Shown here piece after piece: positions 13,101 to 20,145 of a stretch of DNA of 28,213 nt (positions within the stretch are counted from its first letter, which is position 1; every line of letters starts with the position of its first letter). Under the pieces are notes generated by a model. The model ran no database searches and had not been told where the DNA came from. It saw nothing but the letters and a program-made list of their open reading frames with translations. The stretch covers positions 1-28,213 of the IMG/VR virus record IMGVR_UViG_3300030103_001634; one strand, given 5' to 3'. The translations under genes and the position numbers were made by a program. The stretch comes from a virus.

Positions 13101-13579
13101 TTAAGTTTAAAAAATTGATCAAATTTTACCTTAACTTGAACAGTGTCAATAGATGAATTCGTTATAGTACCTGATCTCGGCGTTGCAGATCCTCCTACTG
13201 GAAAGCTGCATTCTTGCCCTTTATCACCTGTTATAACTTCACTTGATTGTTGTTGTGCTGCAAACAGAACTTCGTTGTTAGCAGTCCCATCTTGAAACTC
13301 AAAAGTAAGTCTTTCTTTTGGATAATTAAAATCTGAATCTATAGGACTTGTATTACTTGCATCACCTTGCAACACAGCAGTTTTATTTAAAAACAAATCT
13401 TTAAGAAAGGCATTTTTAAAAGCTGTGCTTGTTTTATCTGTAATTCTTGCTTTGCTTGCAGTTGCAGACCCCTCAATCTGTCCTTCTCCAATAGCATCAA
13501 CAATAGTACCAAAATCAATAGATTTTAGTTTATTTTCAGGGAAAAGAGCATCAATAATCTGTCTTATTGGAAAAACCAT
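10190..13579 (-). CDS. 1129 aa tail tip protein, lambda gpJ-like (host specificity)
   Basis: Position (directly after the I homologue), length and content mark this as gpJ. The N-terminus (IGEGQIEGSATASKARITDK...FLNKTAVLQ) matches the conserved lambda J start. The middle carries the hub domains (RLAEIRQIIREQNNYPN, NNRRDAMAVIKDICSVMRA, NGEFVYSGSSSKTRFNVINV). Two fibronectin III-like segments lie at about 690-768 and 775-870 (each with a W-x-V/T and a Tyr strand). The C-terminal about 260 residues are the variable, probably receptor-facing part. It forms the trimeric central hub/fibre of the tail tip. C-terminal fibre genes follow directly. Confidence 0.88.
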   Translation of the reverse strand: MVFPIRQIIDALFPENKLKSIDFGTIVDAIGEGQIEGSATASKARITDKTSTAFKNAFLKDLFLNKTAVLQGDASNTSPIDSDFNYPKERLTFEFQDGTANNEVLFAAQQQSSEVITGDKGQECSFPVGGSATPRSGTITNSSIDTVQVKVKFDQFFKLNTENGNRESTSVRVLIKVNPNNASQATVIDETITGKSFNPYSRDFGINFKDFPNFNETNFFPVVVSVERANDVGDENTFNTMRLAEIRQIIREQNNYPNIAYSSLRFSSELFTSAPNRVFRVRGKLVKIPHNATVDYTNGRLFYSGTFNGSFKTDKEWTSDPAFVLYDLLTDSVSGCSIPDSELDVFSFFGVSKYCSQLVDDGNGGQEPRFSINVNINNRRDAMAVIKDICSVMRAIPYYEEGTIKISQDAPKDIDNPSSVSFDYVFNNANVVNGEFVYSGSSSKTRFNVINVSYFDLETQEIDYVTVKDSTAQQKYGTQTKTINTFGTTSRGMAQRVGKWFLQTQQNQTETCTFETNIAAGSVLRIGDIIGIADRVKASTRRGGLVKSATNVKIILDNVTQTNLPDISDSPTISCLLSDGTVETKVITNYTNDNEVNVSDNFSQAPVINSPYVLESGSLSAQSFRVVNIKENKQKSFLITAVIHNSNKYEAIEDGEQLPIKNINLLTSLLPSPQIINGSDGTKAIEEKIILNNNRPVPKLFIDWESVDGASGYQLIFTKDNENPVVVNTQQSEHEILPSEAGTYVIQIFTINSNGERSASPTEVSVNTIGLTADPENPTNLEIEPLNNSQVKLSWTKTTSLDVEFGGRCIVRHTPNALGSASFSNSTDLNENINGATNEAILPALTGTYSLKFADVGGRVSTTEAKVELSLPEMADELLIKSQREQTAFSGTKTNVTVSSSALQLTNPANNLTGTYEFASVFDLGSVFTNLRLKRHIKSEGFFVSDQFDSIPDLDARLNFDGAGSDRLKSRLQVQTSQDNSSFTAEQNLTNGSFSARAFKFTSNLISVDINENIKFTELGFDAFLPSRTENKYQSSGNIISTPLQSGTSASGLAVVFGKPFFTGTSDIGGSTTAFLPSISIAPEDMPSGAFFLLSSISGAGFTIVFKNASNAVIDVKFTFQALGYGKGA

Positions 13580-13583
13580 TTTT

Positions 13584-14162
13584 TTACTTGTTTACAACTT
13601 GAAAAGTATCAACAGAAGAACTTACAACTGTGCTACCTACTAAAGTTTCTCCATAAATAATATTAATTGGTACACCTTGTTTTGAATTATTTAAAAGACC
13701 TGTAAAAATATAACTAGGATCTTGTGGATCTTCTTGCCTTGCAGTATTAGGGGTCACTGGGTCTGGTGTTAATAAATCTGCAACTCCACTAAGTAAAAAG
13801 CTTGTCCCTATTGCTGTTAAAGCACCAGCTATTGTAGTTCCTAAAATTGTTGCTGTAAAAATTCCTCCAACTGCTGATGCAACTGCGCCAGCCCCTAAAA
13901 ATGCGGCTGCTAAAAAAAATACCTCACCATGAACAACAGGAATTATTTTAATATCACTTTTAGTCTGTATATCTAATAAATCTTCAGTAATTCTTACATT
14001 ACCAGCCATAACACAATATTCCTGTTCTTTTATATGTTCCAAAACACCTTTAAAATTATTAATTAAAAAACTAAAAGCTTCTTTAGGACTTTGTGCATTT
14101 ATTTCAAATGTTGATTGTCCTATAAACTTTCTTAATCTGCCATAAATAGTTAATTTAATCAT
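13584..14162 (-). CDS. 192 aa tail assembly protein, lambda gpI-like
   Basis: The N-terminal about 80 residues form a ubiquitin-like beta-grasp (IKLTIYGRLRKFIGQSTFE, then SFLINNFKGVLEHIKEQEY). A hydrophobic Ala/Gly segment follows (FFLAAAFLGAGAVASAVGG, then GTTIAGALTAIGTSFLL) and a C-terminal RQEDPQDPSYIF...GVPINIIYG. This is the lambda gpI pattern. GpI is needed for tail tip assembly together with J, K and L. The gene overlaps the JAMM gene by 8 bases and is 4 bases from J. Confidence 0.88.
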   Translation of the reverse strand: MIKLTIYGRLRKFIGQSTFEINAQSPKEAFSFLINNFKGVLEHIKEQEYCVMAGNVRITEDLLDIQTKSDIKIIPVVHGEVFFLAAAFLGAGAVASAVGGIFTATILGTTIAGALTAIGTSFLLSGVADLLTPDPVTPNTARQEDPQDPSYIFTGLLNNSKQGVPINIIYGETLVGSTVVSSSVDTFQVVNK

Positions 14163-14502
14163 TTATCTCAGATGGATATACAACAATAATAGACTCTGTT
14201 TTAGGTTCAACAAGATAAAAAGGTAAATCATTAAACTTACAACTTATTTTATCAGCATGACTAAATGCCATTTCACCATCAGGATGGCTATGTACAATAC
14301 CAAGAACTTCTCCTTGATCTTCACCAGTTGCATAATCTAAAGGGTCTATAACAAATGACTTTTCTTTATATGCACCTGATATATTTTTACATTTCCAATA
14401 GGTTTCAATACCATCAATATTAATTATTAAGCCGCAAGACTCCTCTGGATAAGCTTCTGTAGCATCTTTAAAAGCGTCTGTAGCCCATGTATATTCTGTC
14501 AT
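14155..14502 (-). CDS. 115 aa JAMM/Mov34 metallopeptidase, lambda gpK N-terminal-like
   Basis: It carries the full JAMM zinc site: Glu21 in PEESCG, then H71-S-H73-P74...S81-x2-D84. Lambda gpK has two domains, JAMM and NlpC/P60 (about 200 aa). This protein is only the JAMM half and ends at ...YPSEIND. The absent cysteine-hydrolase half would leave a peptidase that processes tail proteins but cannot cut peptidoglycan cross-links. Its ATG overlaps the stop of the L-like gene by 1 base (14502), and its end overlaps I. Position between L and I is exactly the lambda order. Confidence 0.88.
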   Translation of the reverse strand: MTEYTWATDAFKDATEAYPEESCGLIINIDGIETYWKCKNISGAYKEKSFVIDPLDYATGEDQGEVLGIVHSHPDGEMAFSHADKISCKFNDLPFYLVEPKTESIIVVYPSEIND

Positions 14503-15125
14503 TAGACAAATGTTCCAACAGCAGGGAATAAGTCTCTGGTAACTACTCTCTGTGGTATTGACCTATTCTCTAAGTCGTGTGCAGCAGTAAGTTCAAATTG
14601 TACAACTTGCCTATTTTCAACAGCTTTTCTATCTATTACATATATCTCATCACGCAATCTATCAGAACTAGGAGTGCCAAACGGATTAGAACCCGATAAA
14701 AAATTTGAGTTGTCCAAGGCAGAAGCAAGCGGCATTTTTCTAGTAAACTTTGCATCTATCAAATCATTATGTGGAGTTACTAGATTCACACTATTTAAAA
14801 AATCACTCATTGTTATAACTAAGCCTGTTGATGGATTTTGAACTATACCACCTAAATTAGAGAAAGTAATTGTTGGTCTTGAGATAGTGCCTGTGCTTTT
14901 CTTTTCAAAACCTTGCACCTCTACAGCTACCCTTTGATAGGAATTTGATTGAAATATTACTTCACCAAAATTGTTTAGATTCGCACCAGCATGAAATCTA
15001 TATACTGTAGGCAAGTTTTGTGGATTTCCAGCCGCTATATGAGTTCCTACTGTAAGCTCAAGTTCAAACAGTTCAATAATAGAACTTGGATTTATTTTAT
15101 TTAGTTCAACAAAAGGTATTGCCAT
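14502..15125 (-). CDS. 207 aa minor tail protein, lambda gpL-like without Fe-S cysteines
   Basis: The sequence fits the N-terminal beta-domain of gpL: SSIIELFELELTVG, YRFHAGANLNNFGEVIFQSNS, YQRVAVEVQGFEKKSTGTIS, RPTITFSNLGGIV, and AVENRQVVQFELTAAHDLEN. Lambda gpL (232 aa) ends in a cysteine-rich domain that binds a 4Fe-4S cluster. Here translation ends shortly after IPQRVVTRDLFPAVGTFV and there is not a single cysteine. The protein caps the tail tip between M and the K/I/J group. It starts at the stop of the M gene (1-base overlap). Confidence 0.82.
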   Translation of the reverse strand: MAIPFVELNKINPSSIIELFELELTVGTHIAAGNPQNLPTVYRFHAGANLNNFGEVIFQSNSYQRVAVEVQGFEKKSTGTISRPTITFSNLGGIVQNPSTGLVITMSDFLNSVNLVTPHNDLIDAKFTRKMPLASALDNSNFLSGSNPFGTPSSDRLRDEIYVIDRKAVENRQVVQFELTAAHDLENRSIPQRVVTRDLFPAVGTFV

Positions 15126-15466
15126 TATGCCTCGAATACCTCTCTAAAAACACAAGATAATCTTACTCTGTTTAAAAATGGAATTGATCTTGGAAAAGAA
15201 TCACAAACAAATTTTCTCGAAGATGATTCACTAGGCAAAGTGTAATCAAAAGATGCTCCATCATCAATTCTTGCATTTAAAAAATCAAGTGCTGTAGTTG
15301 CGTCAGCCTGAGATAATTCAAAAACTAAATTTACAGATAAAGCGTTCTGGTTTAATCCTTCAGTTAATCTCTGCTCAAACCCATCACCAAAAGAAATTAC
15401 GTTTACAGATGGTTTTGGAGTAATTCTTGTGTTATAAACTGGTTTTGCAATTGGAAATGTAGCCAT
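15125..15466 (-). CDS. 113 aa minor tail protein, lambda gpM-like
   Basis: The protein reads FPIAKPVYNTRITPKPSVNV, then ISFGDGFEQRLTEGLNQNAL, ATTALDFLNARIDDGASFDY and FLNRVRLSCVFREVFEA. The ...SFGDGYxQR...G(I/L)N... and ...F(L)xxRxGxxFxxxxP motifs are diagnostic of phage minor tail protein M (distal tail component next to the tape measure). It shares a 1-base overlap with tape measure (15466) and L (15125), as in lambda order H-M-L. Confidence 0.9.
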   Translation of the reverse strand: MATFPIAKPVYNTRITPKPSVNVISFGDGFEQRLTEGLNQNALSVNLVFELSQADATTALDFLNARIDDGASFDYTLPSESSSRKFVCDSFPRSIPFLNRVRLSCVFREVFEA

Positions 15467-17625
15467 CAGTTTAATAAACCTCCAGATCGTTTTTGATTTA
15501 TTATCTCAGCTTGAATCGCTGCTGCAAGCTGTTCTCCAAACTGATTAGCATCTGCATCATTACCTTGAACAGAAGAGCCTGAAGCATCAACATTTACAGT
15601 AATATTATTTACTACTGATTGTCCGCCAGATATTTGATTATTTGGTGTTATAAATCCTCTGCTGGTTCCCATTGACAGCAATTCTGGTCCCTTTTCACCT
15701 ACTAGGAAAGTTTTGCCAGCAGCAACTTGACCACCACTTGCTTTTCCACCACCAAAAACTTTACCTAAAAATCCCCCTATTTTATCACCAATACCTGAGA
15801 CTGCTTGTTGAATAGCGACCTCAATTAATTTTCTTTTTAATTTATTTAAAACACTTACAGCCGCTTCAGCTAAAGTCTTTGTACCTTCTACTGCATCAGC
15901 TAGGTTTGAAACAATACCTTTTTCAATATCTTGACCTATATCCATAAATTTTTGCTTTAGTGCTTTAGCTGCTTTTTCTTGTTCCTTAAGTTTATTTACA
16001 CCATCCTCCAACAAATTATTTTTCTTTTCTAAATCAATTAATTCATCTGCTAAATCTTTTCCAAATTTTTCTGTTAACTCTTTTCTTTTTTGATCTAGCT
16101 CAAATTGTTTTCTACCTTCCTCTGTACCAATTTTTAATTTTGCCTCAATCTCTTTTAATTCTTTATTTTTTGCTTTTAAAGCATTTTTTGATTTTTCAAA
16201 GTCTTTAAATAATTCAATACCTTGAGCTATTATTAATTTTTCTTGTAACTTTTCTAAATCGCTTTCTAAACCTAAAAGTTGCGCCCTTTGATCTGCGTGA
16301 AATATTAAAAATGGTTGTTTATCAGCTTTAGCTTTAGCTTCTTTAAGTTTGTTTATTTTTTTTGTGACAGATTCTATTTCTGACTGTATTTCTGAAGAAG
16401 TTCCCTCTTGAAGTAATTTATTAAATTCTTTTTGTTTATTTATTGCTTTGATAATACTATTCGTTAAAAAGACAAATCCACTGGCTAAAGCAATTAAAGG
16501 AAGCGCATTTGCAGCCATTGTTAAAGCCCCAACTGCAACAGTCAGTTTTGAAACGCTGCCAGCAGCTAATAAACTTGTAGCACTTACACCTGTTAATCCA
16601 CTAGATGCAATTAAAGATTTTACTCCAACCATACTAAAACCAGCAAGTAAAGCTTTTATTTGCAAAACAGCAAAAGGAATAGCAACGCTTAAACCTTTCA
16701 CCGCTAAACCAACACCAGCAATAACTGCTGCCGTTTGCCCACCTTCTGAATTTAGAAAATTTACTAAACTTGTTAAACCTTCTACAGCAGCTGTCAAAGC
16801 TGGATTTAGAGCTTCGCCTAAAACTTCTGAAAAATCTCTAAAAGATTCTCCTAAAGAATCAGTTGCGCCAGCTAAGCCTGTAGCAGCAGCTTGTGCTAAT
16901 TGGTTATAACTTTCTTCAACAATTCCTAAAATCATATCGTGTGCTTCAGCTACTTTATTTGTCTTCATTAATTGTTTTATTACATCTGTCTGAGTCTTTG
17001 TAAAAGCTATACCAGATCGGTTTAAATTTGATAAATTTCTCTCTGGATCTTGCAAAGCTTTAGCCAATTGCATGAAAGAAGTACTAACATCAACTTGGTT
17101 GACTTCTGCAATATCTGCAGCTGATTGCGCAACACGTGTGTACGCATCGACTCCAATATTTCTAAAACTTGTTAATAAGTTAAAACCTCTAGTAAAGTCT
17201 TCTTGGTCAAATAAAGTTTGTTTGCCTAATTTATCTGCAGCTTTTTGTAGTTCAGTTAAAGCAGAAGTCCCCGCACCTAAATTTCTTAAACCTTGTGTAA
17301 GTATTGCAACGTCTGCTTCTCGTTCTGAAAAAGTTCTTAAAGCTGTGTTTAGAGTATGAAAAGCTGCGCCAAGACCAACTAAAGGAACAAGTAAAGGAGC
17401 TATAGAAGAAGTTAAAGTAGTAAAACCACTAGCCGCAGCGGTTGCCCCTGCCCCTGTAGCCGTTAACCCTGCGGGTAAAGGTTTTAAACTACCAGCAGTT
17501 GCTTTTAATTTTCCACTAGTACCAGTAATTGTTGTATTAAATTTCTTAGCTCTATCGTCAACATTTTTTAGTGCTGTAACAGCTTGTGTGGCGTTTACTC
17601 TTAGTTCTACATTGGAAACTGCCAC
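15466..17625 (-). CDS. 719 aa tape measure protein
   Basis: It starts with GTG at 17625-17623 (MAVSNVELRVNATQAVTALK) and is the longest helical protein of the module. Domains in order: an Ala/Gly-rich tail-length N-terminus, a tape-measure core (AVAILTQ-like LTELQKAADKLGKQT, then SMQLAKALQDPERNL), hydrophobic segments about 295-395, a coiled-coil region about 395-570, and a C-terminal GGGKASGGQVAAGKTFLVGE with KGPELLSMG and ITPNNQ. Length sets tail length; at about 1.5 angstrom per residue this predicts roughly 105-110 nm. It follows the GT chaperone frame and precedes M. The SD-like AAGGAG lies about 13 bases before GTG. Confidence 0.92.
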   Translation of the reverse strand: MAVSNVELRVNATQAVTALKNVDDRAKKFNTTITGTSGKLKATAGSLKPLPAGLTATGAGATAAASGFTTLTSSIAPLLVPLVGLGAAFHTLNTALRTFSEREADVAILTQGLRNLGAGTSALTELQKAADKLGKQTLFDQEDFTRGFNLLTSFRNIGVDAYTRVAQSAADIAEVNQVDVSTSFMQLAKALQDPERNLSNLNRSGIAFTKTQTDVIKQLMKTNKVAEAHDMILGIVEESYNQLAQAAATGLAGATDSLGESFRDFSEVLGEALNPALTAAVEGLTSLVNFLNSEGGQTAAVIAGVGLAVKGLSVAIPFAVLQIKALLAGFSMVGVKSLIASSGLTGVSATSLLAAGSVSKLTVAVGALTMAANALPLIALASGFVFLTNSIIKAINKQKEFNKLLQEGTSSEIQSEIESVTKKINKLKEAKAKADKQPFLIFHADQRAQLLGLESDLEKLQEKLIIAQGIELFKDFEKSKNALKAKNKELKEIEAKLKIGTEEGRKQFELDQKRKELTEKFGKDLADELIDLEKKNNLLEDGVNKLKEQEKAAKALKQKFMDIGQDIEKGIVSNLADAVEGTKTLAEAAVSVLNKLKRKLIEVAIQQAVSGIGDKIGGFLGKVFGGGKASGGQVAAGKTFLVGEKGPELLSMGTSRGFITPNNQISGGQSVVNNITVNVDASGSSVQGNDADANQFGEQLAAAIQAEIINQKRSGGLLN

Positions 17626-17643
17626 GATTAAATAATATCTCCT

Positions 17644-17838
17644 TCAACTATACTTTGATTTTCTCTTAATAGCATCTGCCTGTTTTTTTTCTCTATCATA
17701 CTTTAGTTCATAATAACCAGCAAAAAATATTAATTCTTCATCAGTTAAATGAGTTCTTAACTCACTTACGGTCTTACCTAATTCTGTTGCTAGGAAGAAC
17801 TCAAAATTTAGCCAGTTATCCCCCTTTAAGATTCCTTT
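17644..17838 (-). CDS. gpT-like extension of the G/GT tail assembly chaperone (-1 frame)
   Basis: In the -1 frame from the 117 aa gene, the sequence KGILKGDNWLNFEFFLATEL followed by TVSELRTHLTDEELIFFAGY and YELKYDREKKQ ends at TGA 17646-17644. The combination TELGxTVxELRxxLTxEEL...YYEL is the T-domain motif of tail assembly chaperones. No ATG, GTG or TTG starts it. Slippage at A AAG (17838-17835) joins residue 114 of G to 64 codons here, giving a 178 aa GT protein. The -1 frame is closed upstream by TGA, so the slip must occur within about 7 codons. GT binds the tape measure. Confidence 0.75.
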   Translation of the reverse strand, partial: KGILKGDNWLNFEFFLATELGKTVSELRTHLTDEELIFFAGYYELKYDREKKQADAIKRKSKYS

Positions 17839-18179
17839 GCGTTTTCAATATTTGCATTTGGATCAACATTAAATAAAAATAGTTCTATCTCATTTAAAAC
17901 AGATTCAGGTAAATCATTTTGCAAACTGGCAAAATCAGAAGGGTGAAAAGCTTTAGTTCCATCTTCTTTTTGTGCTAATTGACAAAGCATATGTGTTGAA
18001 ACTGTAATAGCGTCATCACTCCCAGCCCTTTGAGTAGCTCTTGCTCTGTCTGCTCTTGTAATAGCGGGAAAATATAAAGTCGTAACTACATTTCCCTCAG
18101 AGTCTTTAACTTCAAATTTTCTTCTTTTACTTAAATCAAAAGCTTCTCTTAGTATTTCTAAAGTTCTTTTATCTGACAT
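17826..18179 (-). CDS. 117 aa tail assembly chaperone, lambda gpG-like
   Basis: The product reads TLEILREAFDLSKRRKFEVK, then YFPAITRADRARATQRAGSD, VSTHMLCQLAQKEDGTKAF and LNEIELFLFNVDPNAN. Location between the tail tube and tape measure genes and a linked -1 frame (T) identify it as the G component. G coats the tape measure as a chaperone before tube polymerisation. It is 3 bases downstream of the tube gene. The C-terminus ENAKES runs into the slippage zone. Confidence 0.8.
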   Translation of the reverse strand: MSDKRTLEILREAFDLSKRRKFEVKDSEGNVVTTLYFPAITRADRARATQRAGSDDAITVSTHMLCQLAQKEDGTKAFHPSDFASLQNDLPESVLNEIELFLFNVDPNANIENAKES

Positions 18180-18182
18180 AAA

Positions 18183-18602
18183 TTAAATTGCTGAAGTGAT
18201 TGTACCAGTTGGCTTAAATGTAATGCTTATTGTATTTGGATCTCCAAGTGATGAACTTTGTTCAAAACTCGTAATGATTCCATTAAAGCTTATTTTTTTT
18301 GTACCGCTAGAACTATCAGGAAATAATTCAAAAGCTGCTGCCCCTGCATCACCAGTAGTTAAAGCACCATCTATAAAAGCTGCAGTTTCACCTGTAGCAG
18401 CATCATCATAAAGTAGTTCTGCTGTACCCTCACCCTCAATCAAACCTCCAACAAAAGCTTTAAAAGTGTCGCCTTGTGCTGTAATTTCTTGAGTGTCTTT
18501 AGAAATTGACATAGACCAACTCGTAGTTCCTAATACTGGATTTACAGAAGAGCCAGCATCGTCAAACTTTACTTGTCCGACATCACCTTTTACCTTTGCC
18601 AT
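18183..18602 (-). CDS. 139 aa major tail tube protein
   Basis: The sequence (MAKVKGDVGQVKFDDAGSSV, then TSWSMSISKDTQEITAQGDT and AFVGGLIEGEGTAELLYDD) has the typical tail-tube pattern: SWS(L/M)S..., then (D)TTxxGD, then an EG(S/T)xxLLYD turn and a final ISITFKPTGTITSAI strand pair. It lies where lambda V lies, between the tail terminator side and G. It is likely the most abundant tail protein. The N-terminal start is not preceded by a clear SD but by AT-rich TATAAATA boxes. Confidence 0.8.
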   Translation of the reverse strand: MAKVKGDVGQVKFDDAGSSVNPVLGTTSWSMSISKDTQEITAQGDTFKAFVGGLIEGEGTAELLYDDAATGETAAFIDGALTTGDAGAAAFELFPDSSSGTKKISFNGIITSFEQSSSLGDPNTISITFKPTGTITSAI

Positions 18603-18605
18603 AGC

Positions 18606-18630
18606 TATTTATAGAAGATTTATAAATATA
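18606..18630 (-). promoter_or_regulatory. AT-rich leader with TATAAATA before the tail tube gene
   Basis: Between the stop of the 48 aa gene (18631) and the tail tube ATG (18602) the coding strand reads ...TTTATAAATCTTCTATAAATAGCT. TATAAATA (18613-18606) resembles a strong -10, and a second TATAAAT lies 11 bases upstream. No -35 and no SD are visible. It may be a promoter boosting tube expression, or just an AT-rich gap. Confidence 0.25.
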
Positions 18631-18777
18631 TTAACCTTTTTCAGCTTTTTTTACATCTTTTTTTTGTGCTTGTTGTTTTTCCATGTATCTTTTACATTGA
18701 TTATCCCAATATTGTGGTTCTCTTCTACCTTTAACAGCTTCAATAGCGTCAAGCATTTCTTCAGTAATTTCAATCAT
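18631..18777 (-). CDS. 48 aa basic hypothetical protein between tail terminator and tube
   Basis: ATG is at 18777-18775, overlapping the stop of the tail terminator gene in an ATGA; the stop TAA is at 18633-18631. The product is MIEITEEMLDAIEAVKGRRE, then PQYWDNQCKRYMEK and a Lys-rich tail (KKDVKKAEKG). The acidic helix plus central W/C and basic tail is not a family I recognise. Its size, coupling and place in the tail operon favour a small assembly factor. Confidence 0.6.
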   Translation of the reverse strand: MIEITEEMLDAIEAVKGRREPQYWDNQCKRYMEKQQAQKKDVKKAEKG

Positions 18778-19211
18778 GTTGTAAGAGCTTCATATAGTTC
18801 AAATGTTATTCTAATCTGCGTTTGAAATTTACCTTCTGGACTTGATTGTAATATCTCAGGCCCGATCGGTGGATCAAATCGTACATCAGAAACTGTGATT
18901 CTATTAAATAAATTTCTTAGTCTTTTGGCAATATCAAAATTTGCTCCTGATCCTAATCCTTGCTTTGTATAAATATTAAAAATAATAAGACCAACGACAA
19001 GATTTGTAGAGGTGGTGCTTGAATTAGGTGCTTGTTGTGTAAGGTATTCACTTGATCCAAAGCTAGTGATACATTGTATATATTGATCAACATTAGAGGC
19101 ATCAAAGGGAATATTATTGAAAACTAAAGGTATTGATGGTCCTATTCTAAACTCATCATTTAATCGTTTTTCAATAGTTGCTCTAACTGTGTTTAAATCT
19201 GTAGCTGTCAT
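18774..19211 (-). CDS. 145 aa tail terminator protein-like
   Basis: The sequence (MTATDLNTVRATIEKRLNDE, PSIPLVFNNIPFDASN, VGLIIFNIYTKQGLGSGANF, IAKRLRNLFNRITVSDV, GKFQTQIRITFELYEALTT) shows the alpha-beta pattern of tail terminator proteins (lambda U/DUF4128-like): N-terminal helix, PSIPxxFxNxPF strand, long strand ending in YxxQG, helix xxRLRxLF, final strands. It forms the ring that stops tube growth. It follows the gp10-like gene (19215) with 3 bases between. Confidence 0.7.
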   Translation of the reverse strand: MTATDLNTVRATIEKRLNDEFRIGPSIPLVFNNIPFDASNVDQYIQCITSFGSSEYLTQQAPNSSTTSTNLVVGLIIFNIYTKQGLGSGANFDIAKRLRNLFNRITVSDVRFDPPIGPEILQSSPEGKFQTQIRITFELYEALTT

Positions 19212-19214
19212 AAT

Positions 19215-19550
19215 TTATTTACCAAATTGACCTTTCATCCAATTTTCAAGTTCTTTTGCAATCAACTCTGGAAAACCAGCTTGTGTATTTTGTCTCGTTC
19301 TGTATGAACCACCCCATGATGGTGGTAAGTTAGTGCCATAACAAACTGGTTCTGCATAAGGTAAATTATTGATAATTGTTCCGTTAAATTTTTTTATATC
19401 GGTTTGCCATGAATTTCGTAATCTTCCAGTATCAACTGGTGTAGCTTTTTTAACTCTTGCTGTCCACTCCAAAGTTGTAGCTGCTACAAGGTCAACAACA
19501 TCTTCTTCAAAAAAATCATTTATTTCTGTAAGTTTTATTTCTCTAACCAT
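19215..19550 (-). CDS. 111 aa HK97 gp10-like head-tail connector protein
   Basis: The motif TARVKKATPVDTGRLRNSWQ is diagnostic of the HK97-gp10/phage minor tail family (TPVDTGRLRxSW). NLPYAEPVCYGTNLPPSWGG is the matching YAxxxxxG turn. It lies between the head-tail joining and terminator genes and would sit at the neck. Length (111 aa) matches the family. Two bases separate it from the gene upstream. Confidence 0.85.
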   Translation of the reverse strand: MVREIKLTEINDFFEEDVVDLVAATTLEWTARVKKATPVDTGRLRNSWQTDIKKFNGTIINNLPYAEPVCYGTNLPPSWGGSYRTRQNTQAGFPELIAKELENWMKGQFGK

Positions 19551-19552
19551 CT

Positions 19553-19906
19553 TTACCTCAGAAAAATATCAAAGCTTATAGCTGTATTACCCTGCTCATT
19601 AGTATTAATTTGAATGATTTTATATTCTGTTCCACTAATAACAACTCGATCAAATGTTGTTGGAGTAAAACTTATATCACCAGCAGAGATAGTCAATCTT
19701 TTGTCTTGACTAGAAACTAAGTCAGTCACCTCAGATCTCGTTACATTGCTAACAACACCTTTTATTGTTGAATCGTTTTTTACTTCACTTATACTGCCAC
19801 TGGTAGAATTATAGATGCCTGTAGTGACTCTCCTATAAGTAACAGTTCCACCAACAGACCGCATAGCGGCACTAATTCCTTTAATAGCTGCTTTTGCAAT
19901 GCTCAT
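19553..19906 (-). CDS. 117 aa head-tail joining/stopper-like protein
   Basis: The protein reads AAMRSVGGTVTYRRVTTGIY, SISEVKNDSTIKGVVSNVT, KRLTISAGDISFTPTTFDRV, then VISGTEYKIIQINTNEQGN. The sequence of strands with G(T)VTYRRxT and (S)P(T)xxDxV(I)xSGTxYxI(I) is typical of siphovirus stopper/head completion proteins. It overlaps the next upstream gene by 4 bases (19903-19906) and sits where a stopper is expected. Confidence 0.7.
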   Translation of the reverse strand: MSIAKAAIKGISAAMRSVGGTVTYRRVTTGIYNSTSGSISEVKNDSTIKGVVSNVTRSEVTDLVSSQDKRLTISAGDISFTPTTFDRVVISGTEYKIIQINTNEQGNTAISFDIFLR

Positions 19907-20142
19907 AAGTAATACGCAATAACGGCATCACCACTTGAAACTTGAACACTTGTAATGACACCACAAACCTCTGCTGAATGGTGTATCGGTATTCCAGCAA
20001 TAGTTGATGAAGTATTTTCTGTTATGTTTTCTGCTACAAGATCAACTGTTGAATTTTTTAATGCAACAACCTTACCAAATCTGCCAGTATAGGCTTGTGT
20101 GTGATCCGTAATTATTATTGCTGCTGGGTATTCATAAGCCAT
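19903..20142 (-). CDS. 79 aa beta-rich hypothetical protein in the connector region
   Basis: The product reads PAAIIITDHTQAYTGRFGKV, LKNSTVDLVAENITENTSST, IAGIPIHHSAEVCGVITSVQ. It alternates strands and turns like a small beta-barrel decoration or connector, ending AVIAYYL. I do not recognise a family. It lies between the 186 aa connector and the stopper gene, overlaps the latter by 4 bases and is 3 bases from the former, so it is probably a minor virion or assembly protein. Confidence 0.55.
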   Translation of the reverse strand: MAYEYPAAIIITDHTQAYTGRFGKVVALKNSTVDLVAENITENTSSTIAGIPIHHSAEVCGVITSVQVSSGDAVIAYYL

Positions 20143-20145
20143 TTG

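Noticed and set aside
18606-18613. T4-type late promoter TATAAATA
   Set aside because: The sequence matches, but this is a lambda-like tail module and no T4-type late sigma factor (gp55) is visible; AT-rich chance is more likely, so only a generic promoter is noted.
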